Shown here: positions 43,329 to 44,469 of the stretch, one piece after another
How positions within the stretch are numbered: position 1 is the stretch's first letter
How the letters are laid out: each line of letters opens with the position of its first letter
From: Planctomycetota bacterium
GTDB lineage: Bacteria > Planctomycetota > JACOTG01
Length of the DNA: 44,469 bases
NCBI GenBank assembly: GCA_016178505.1
Contig: JACOTG010000293.1
Coordinates: forward strand, 1 to 44,469
Reading direction: 5' to 3'
Position numbers and translations under genes: made by a program
Notes under the pieces: generated by a model
Database searches by the model: none
What the model was told of the DNA's origin: nothing
The model's input: the letters and a program-made list of their open reading frames with translations, nothing else

Positions 43329-44366
43329 TCAACAGCGGGCCAGCGCGGCGACGACGCGTTCGAGGCCGCGAACGACGCGGGCCGTTCGCTCGTAGTCGAG
43401 CTGGTCGGGGGTGTCTCGCGTCGTGTGGTAGTGCGGGTAGCGAAACGGCGCCGTGTCCGTGACCATGATCGCGGGATAGCCCGCCTGCCAGAACGACCAG
43501 TGGTCGGACCAGCCGATGCCCGGGATCCAGCCCGGCAGCGCGCCGCCCTCCGACGGGAAGTGCGTCGTCTGTCGAAAGACATCGATCGCTTCGCGGACGA
43601 GCGCGCGGGATCCGAGGTCGCCGACGAACGCGATGAAGTCACCCGTCGACGGGTAGACGAGGCTCAACGGGAACGGATACCGCTGGCTTCCCGAAACGCT
43701 CGAGTAGTAGCCGATCGTCTCGAGGCTCAGCATGGCGACGATGCGATCGCCGCGCTCGCGACACGCGCGCGCGTAGACGAGGCTGCCCATGTTCGGGGTC
43801 TGGAACCACGGCGGCTCTTCGTTGGCGAACGCCACGAATCGCAGCGTGCGCGCCGGCTTCGACGTCGCGAGCGCGCGTGCGAGCGAGAGCAGCGCTGCGA
43901 CGCCGCTCGCGTTGTCGTTCGCGCCGACGGTGCCTTCGACGGAATCGTAGTGCGCGCCGATCACCACGATGTCGTCCTTCGAAGCGCCTCCCGCGATCTC
44001 GCCGGCGACGTTCTCACACGTGACGCCCGACGTGACGAACGCCGCGCGCTTCGTGGCCAACCCTGCCGCGCCGAACGAGGACGCGATGAAATCGGCGGCC
44101 GCCGCGAGCCCGCGCGGATGCGCCACGTTCCGCTCGCCGATCTCCTCCGCGAGCTTCACGACGTCCCGACGCATCGCGTCCGCGATTCCGCGTTCGTCGT
44201 CAGTCAGCGGATCGAGCCCCAAGGCGTAGCTCGCTCCCGGCATCCGAACCATCGCCCACCACACGAGGAGAGCCCCGACCACGAAAAACGCGACGAGCGC
44301 CACCACCCAACGGCGCCGACGACGATCGGCCCGCGACCGCTCACTCCTTCCGGATCCGTCGCGCAT
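43329..44366 (-). CDS. Membrane-anchored M28 family metallopeptidase
   Basis: 345 residues. A basic N-terminus (1-19) and one membrane segment (about 20-40) anchor the catalytic domain outside the cytoplasm. The two-zinc M28 ligands are visible: H139 (GAHYDSV), D151 (GANDNASG), E183/E184 (ANEEPP, one being the general base), E216 (LETIGY) and H314 (HYHTTRDTPD). Members are aminopeptidases or carboxypeptidases; here the exact type is open. ATG 44366 follows GAGGAGAAGG. The last 103 bp of the window upstream of it hold no gene I can support. Confidence 0.92.
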   Translation of the reverse strand: MRDGSGRSERSRADRRRRRWVVALVAFFVVGALLVWWAMVRMPGASYALGLDPLTDDERGIADAMRRDVVKLAEEIGERNVAHPRGLAAAADFIASSFGAAGLATKRAAFVTSGVTCENVAGEIAGGASKDDIVVIGAHYDSVEGTVGANDNASGVAALLSLARALATSKPARTLRFVAFANEEPPWFQTPNMGSLVYARACRERGDRIVAMLSLETIGYYSSVSGSQRYPFPLSLVYPSTGDFIAFVGDLGSRALVREAIDVFRQTTHFPSEGGALPGWIPGIGWSDHWSFWQAGYPAIMVTDTAPFRYPHYHTTRDTPDQLDYERTARVVRGLERVVAALARC

Positions 44367-44469
44367 GACCTTCTCCTCACGCTCGCTTCGACGACGCCGC
44401 CATCATGGCACACCGTCGATCGTGAGCCCTTACGTGGCAGGAGCCGCCATCACGCGGCCGGGCGCGCCG

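Overview
The window is a GC-rich, gene-dense bacterial chromosome segment. The organism looks Gram-negative: it has two lipoprotein signal sequences, an AsmA-type envelope protein and secreted proteins. The mix of PPC-like secreted repeats, a PcRGLX/YetA-like protein, a secreted prenyltransferase-like alpha/alpha protein and CheX-rich chemotaxis fits Planctomycetota or a similar deep-branching phylum; this is an inference, since no rRNA or tRNA gene is present to confirm it.

Region 1 (1-10620, plus strand) is a chemotaxis operon: cheX, a REC-REC-STAS-like regulator, cheA, cheW, a soluble chemoreceptor, cheY, cheB, cheR and a second cheX. Three things stand out. cheA is cut by one in-frame TAG (3639-3641) inside the ATPase domain, with intact coding on both sides. 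The only receptor carries an N-terminal truncated-hemoglobin-like domain before GAF, PAS and signalling domains, and has no membrane segment. Two CheX-type phosphatases flank the operon.

Region 2 (10639-15623, minus strand) is a flagellar filament block: flagellin, fliD, fliS and a small chaperone-like gene, preceded by a TPR/family-2 glycosyltransferase that may modify the filament. A second REC-REC-STAS-like regulator (15826-16980), with a degenerate second receiver, is divergent from the glycosyltransferase.

Region 3 (17233-26211) holds a secreted PPC-like protein with an intrinsic terminator, a 165-bp MITE-like palindromic element, an HU gene, a 1658-residue AsmA-like protein with seven internal repeats and a C-terminal DUF547-like domain, and a convergent secreted prenyltransferase-like protein.

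Region 4 (26356-29689) looks like an acyl-CoA/fatty-acid module: two enoyl-CoA hydratases, a zinc-type quinone reductase/alcohol dehydrogenase, and a TetR-family ligand-binding domain that lacks its DNA-binding part.

Region 5 (29709-44469) is mostly housekeeping and envelope genes: PcRGLX/YetA-like protein, nadD (apparently starting at CTG), a 65-residue lipoprotein, an M16 peptidase pair plus miaA operon, a second lipoprotein, ferritin, a methyltransferase, a ferredoxin-NADP reductase, an ankyrin protein, a beta-propeller remnant and an M28 peptidase. Several genes share a vegetative-type promoter of the form TTGAC(T)-N16/17-TAnnnT. I saw no CRISPR array, rRNA, tRNA, integrase or full insertion sequence.
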